Origin: JABFRJ01 sp964389095
GTDB lineage: Bacteria > Pseudomonadota > Alphaproteobacteria > Rhizobiales > Hyphomicrobiaceae
Direction: 5' to 3'
Assembly: GCA_964389095.1 (NCBI GenBank)
Contig: CAYMEB010000049.1
Span: 1 to 24,378, forward strand
DNA: 24,378 bases
Under the pieces are notes generated by a model. That model worked only from the letters and a program-made list of their open reading frames with translations. It was not told where the DNA came from and did no database searches. Made by a program: the position numbers and the translations under genes. Positions 22,986 to 24,378 of this stretch are shown here, piece after piece; position 1 is the first letter of the stretch; every line of letters begins with the position of its first letter.

Positions 22986-24233
22986 TCAACTCCGATAATC
23001 TGCGTTAATCGAAACATAATCATGCGTAAGGTCGCAGGTCCAAACCACGGCGCGATCGTGACCGACGCCGACGTCGATCCGGATCACGATCTCCTGCCCC
23101 TTCATGTAGTTCGCGACGACGCCCTCCACGTACTCCTCCGCGCGTTCGCCGTTGCGCGCGACGATATGATCGCCGAACCAGATGGACAGGCGATCCCGGT
23201 CGGCGGCCTCCCCGGATTTTCCGACCGCCATGACGAGGCGGCCCCAGTTGGGATCTTCGCCTGCGATGGCGGTCTTGAGGATCGGAGAGTTGGCGCAGGC
23301 TAGTGCGATCCTGCGTGCCGCCGCCCATGTCTCGGCGCCAGAAACCTCGAACGTGACGAACTTGGTGAGGCCTTCGCCGTCCTTGGCCACCTGGATCGCC
23401 AGATCGCGCATGAGATCGTGAAGGGCGGCCTCGAATCCACGCAAGCGCGGATCGGCGGCGTCCGTGACGGGCTTCTGGCCGCGGCGCGCAGCTGCTCCCG
23501 TTGCGAACAGGAGGCAAGTATCGGACGTGGAGGTGTCGCCGTCGACCGTCATGCAGTTGAACGTGGTGGCGGCATGAGCCGACATCATCTGCTGAAGCAC
23601 GCGTTGCTCGACGGCTGCGTCGGTGAAGATGAAGCAGAGCATGGTCGCCATGTCGGGGGCGATCATGCCGGCGCCCTTACAGAAACCATTGATCGTGACT
23701 TTAGTGTCGCCGATGGAAACCGTGCGAGTCGCGAGCTTGGGAAATGTGTCGGTCGTCATGATCGCGCGAGCGGCGGCCTCGAAATTGTCGGCCGATGCCT
23801 GTTTCACCTGGTCCGCGAGCAGGTGCGCGAACTTGCCGGCATCCAGCGGCTCGCCGATCACGCCTGTCGAGGCAACGTAGACGTCTGCGGGTTGCGCACC
23901 AGCGGCGCGCGCGGCGAAGTCGACTGTCATGGTGACCGCGTCACGCCCCTTGCGTCCGGTGAAGGCGTTGGCGTTGCCCGAATTGACCACGAGGATGCGG
24001 GCGCTCCCGGTCCGCAGACTTTGCCTGCAGAGTTCCACGGCGGCCGAGCACGTCTTCGACTGGGTCAGAACGCCCGCCGCGACGGTGCCGGGCTCAAAGG
24101 TGGCAACCATCAGGTCGGTTCGGTTCTTGTAACGAATGCCGGCCTCGCAGGTGGCGAAACGGACACCATCGATCGCAGGCAGACGCGGCAGCGACTTGGG
24201 TGCGAAAGGAGAGACGGTGGTGGTCTTGGCCAT
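22986..24233 (-). CDS. argJ: Bifunctional ornithine acetyltransferase / N-acetylglutamate synthase
   Basis: Transfers acetyl from N-acetylornithine to glutamate (recycling route of arginine synthesis), and may also make N-acetylglutamate from acetyl-CoA. The enzyme self-cleaves at KGAGMIAPDMATML, between A196 and T197, exposing the nucleophilic threonine; the motif is intact. The opening MAKTTTVSPFAPKSLPRLPA is family-typical, so the ATG at 24233 is preferred (415 residues), with AGGA about 9 bases upstream. ATGs at 24239 and 24278 are alternatives. Other hallmarks are NSGNANAFTG, YVASTGVIGEPL and the C-terminal AIAGEDPNWGRL. The length and motifs match the bifunctional form. It is the first gene of an argJ-mutT-flp line. 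Confidence 0.96.
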   Translation of the reverse strand: MAKTTTVSPFAPKSLPRLPAIDGVRFATCEAGIRYKNRTDLMVATFEPGTVAAGVLTQSKTCSAAVELCRQSLRTGSARILVVNSGNANAFTGRKGRDAVTMTVDFAARAAGAQPADVYVASTGVIGEPLDAGKFAHLLADQVKQASADNFEAAARAIMTTDTFPKLATRTVSIGDTKVTINGFCKGAGMIAPDMATMLCFIFTDAAVEQRVLQQMMSAHAATTFNCMTVDGDTSTSDTCLLFATGAAARRGQKPVTDAADPRLRGFEAALHDLMRDLAIQVAKDGEGLTKFVTFEVSGAETWAAARRIALACANSPILKTAIAGEDPNWGRLVMAVGKSGEAADRDRLSIWFGDHIVARNGERAEEYVEGVVANYMKGQEIVIRIDVGVGHDRAVVWTCDLTHDYVSINADYRS

Positions 24234-24378
24234 GGGCATTCGTCCTGGATCGAAGGCTGCGGCCCGAGGGCGGGCCAAGGCGCGGCTATAACCAGCAGAT
24301 GCGGCCGGTCAAATCAAGCAAGGCGGGCGGCGTCCCGGGGCGTGGTGTAGGAGGCGGGGCGGCGGCGTTGCGCGGAAG

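Noticed and set aside
1..24378. CRISPR array, insertion sequence, prophage or tRNA genes
   Set aside because: No regularly spaced repeats, transposase or integrase motifs, or tRNA T-arm/acceptor patterns were found in the gaps.
24234..24378. Possible gene at the right edge
   Set aside because: The last 145 bases are GC-rich with no start, ribosome site or protein pattern I can support; likely the argJ upstream region.

Overview
The window looks like a stretch of chromosome from a high-GC alphaproteobacterium, probably near the Hyphomicrobiales or Rhodospirillales. Genus cannot be settled by eye. The reasons are the GTG/ATG start usage, the rpmH-rnpA-yidC and argJ-mutT gene orders, an N-acetylglutamate kinase of the arginine-sensitive type, a Clp-N/proline-rich membrane protein, and an L19 ribosomal protein with an extra tail. 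I see no insertion sequence, integrase, phage gene, CRISPR array, tRNA or rRNA. Most of the window is core chromosome with a few accessory genes between.

Layout. 1-552 (-) is the N-terminal third of leucyl-tRNA synthetase, cut by the window edge. Divergent from it is rplS (889-1575), whose L19 is nearly twice the usual length because of a helix-hairpin-helix-like tail. A HAD-family 5'-nucleotidase-like hydrolase follows (1695-2384). 2402-4696 (-) is a P1B-type metal ATPase with a TPC motif and a C-terminal hemerythrin-like domain. It is divergent from a small SPW-repeat membrane protein (4904-5272), and an FNR/FixK-like box lies in the shared promoter region. Then come map (5284-6144, -) and argB (6233-7177, -). 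7398-9188 (+) is an unusual protein: Clp-N domain, long proline-rich linker, C-terminal beta-like domain and terminal membrane helix. It converges on a small hypothetical membrane protein (9196-9651, -).

9859-15424 (-) holds, in transcription order, a DUF547 exported protein, a TVP38/TMEM64 (VTT) membrane protein, a MerA/Lpd-like flavoprotein, an orphan membrane sensor histidine kinase and the GTPase engB. The first three overlap or abut and look translationally coupled. Divergent from this block is the rpmH-rnpA-yidC cluster (15827-18365, +), preceded by a near-consensus sigma70-type promoter. It is followed by a D-Ala-D-Ala carboxypeptidase, a metallophosphoesterase and a GMC oxidoreductase with a cysteine cluster, all on +. 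The window ends with argJ, mutT and an isolated Flp-type pilin on the - strand.

How they fit together. Translation and protein maturation (leuS, rplS, rpmH, rnpA, map, engB), membrane-protein insertion (yidC), peptidoglycan trimming, and arginine synthesis (argB, argJ) form the housekeeping framework. The common alphaproteobacterial order rpmH-rnpA-yidC-engB-argB is present but broken up and partly inverted. The most interesting accessory items are the Clp-N membrane protein, the DUF547-VTT-flavoprotein unit with its histidine kinase, the hemerythrin-tailed metal ATPase with its candidate oxygen-responsive site, and the extended L19. None is clearly a wholly new system from sequence alone.
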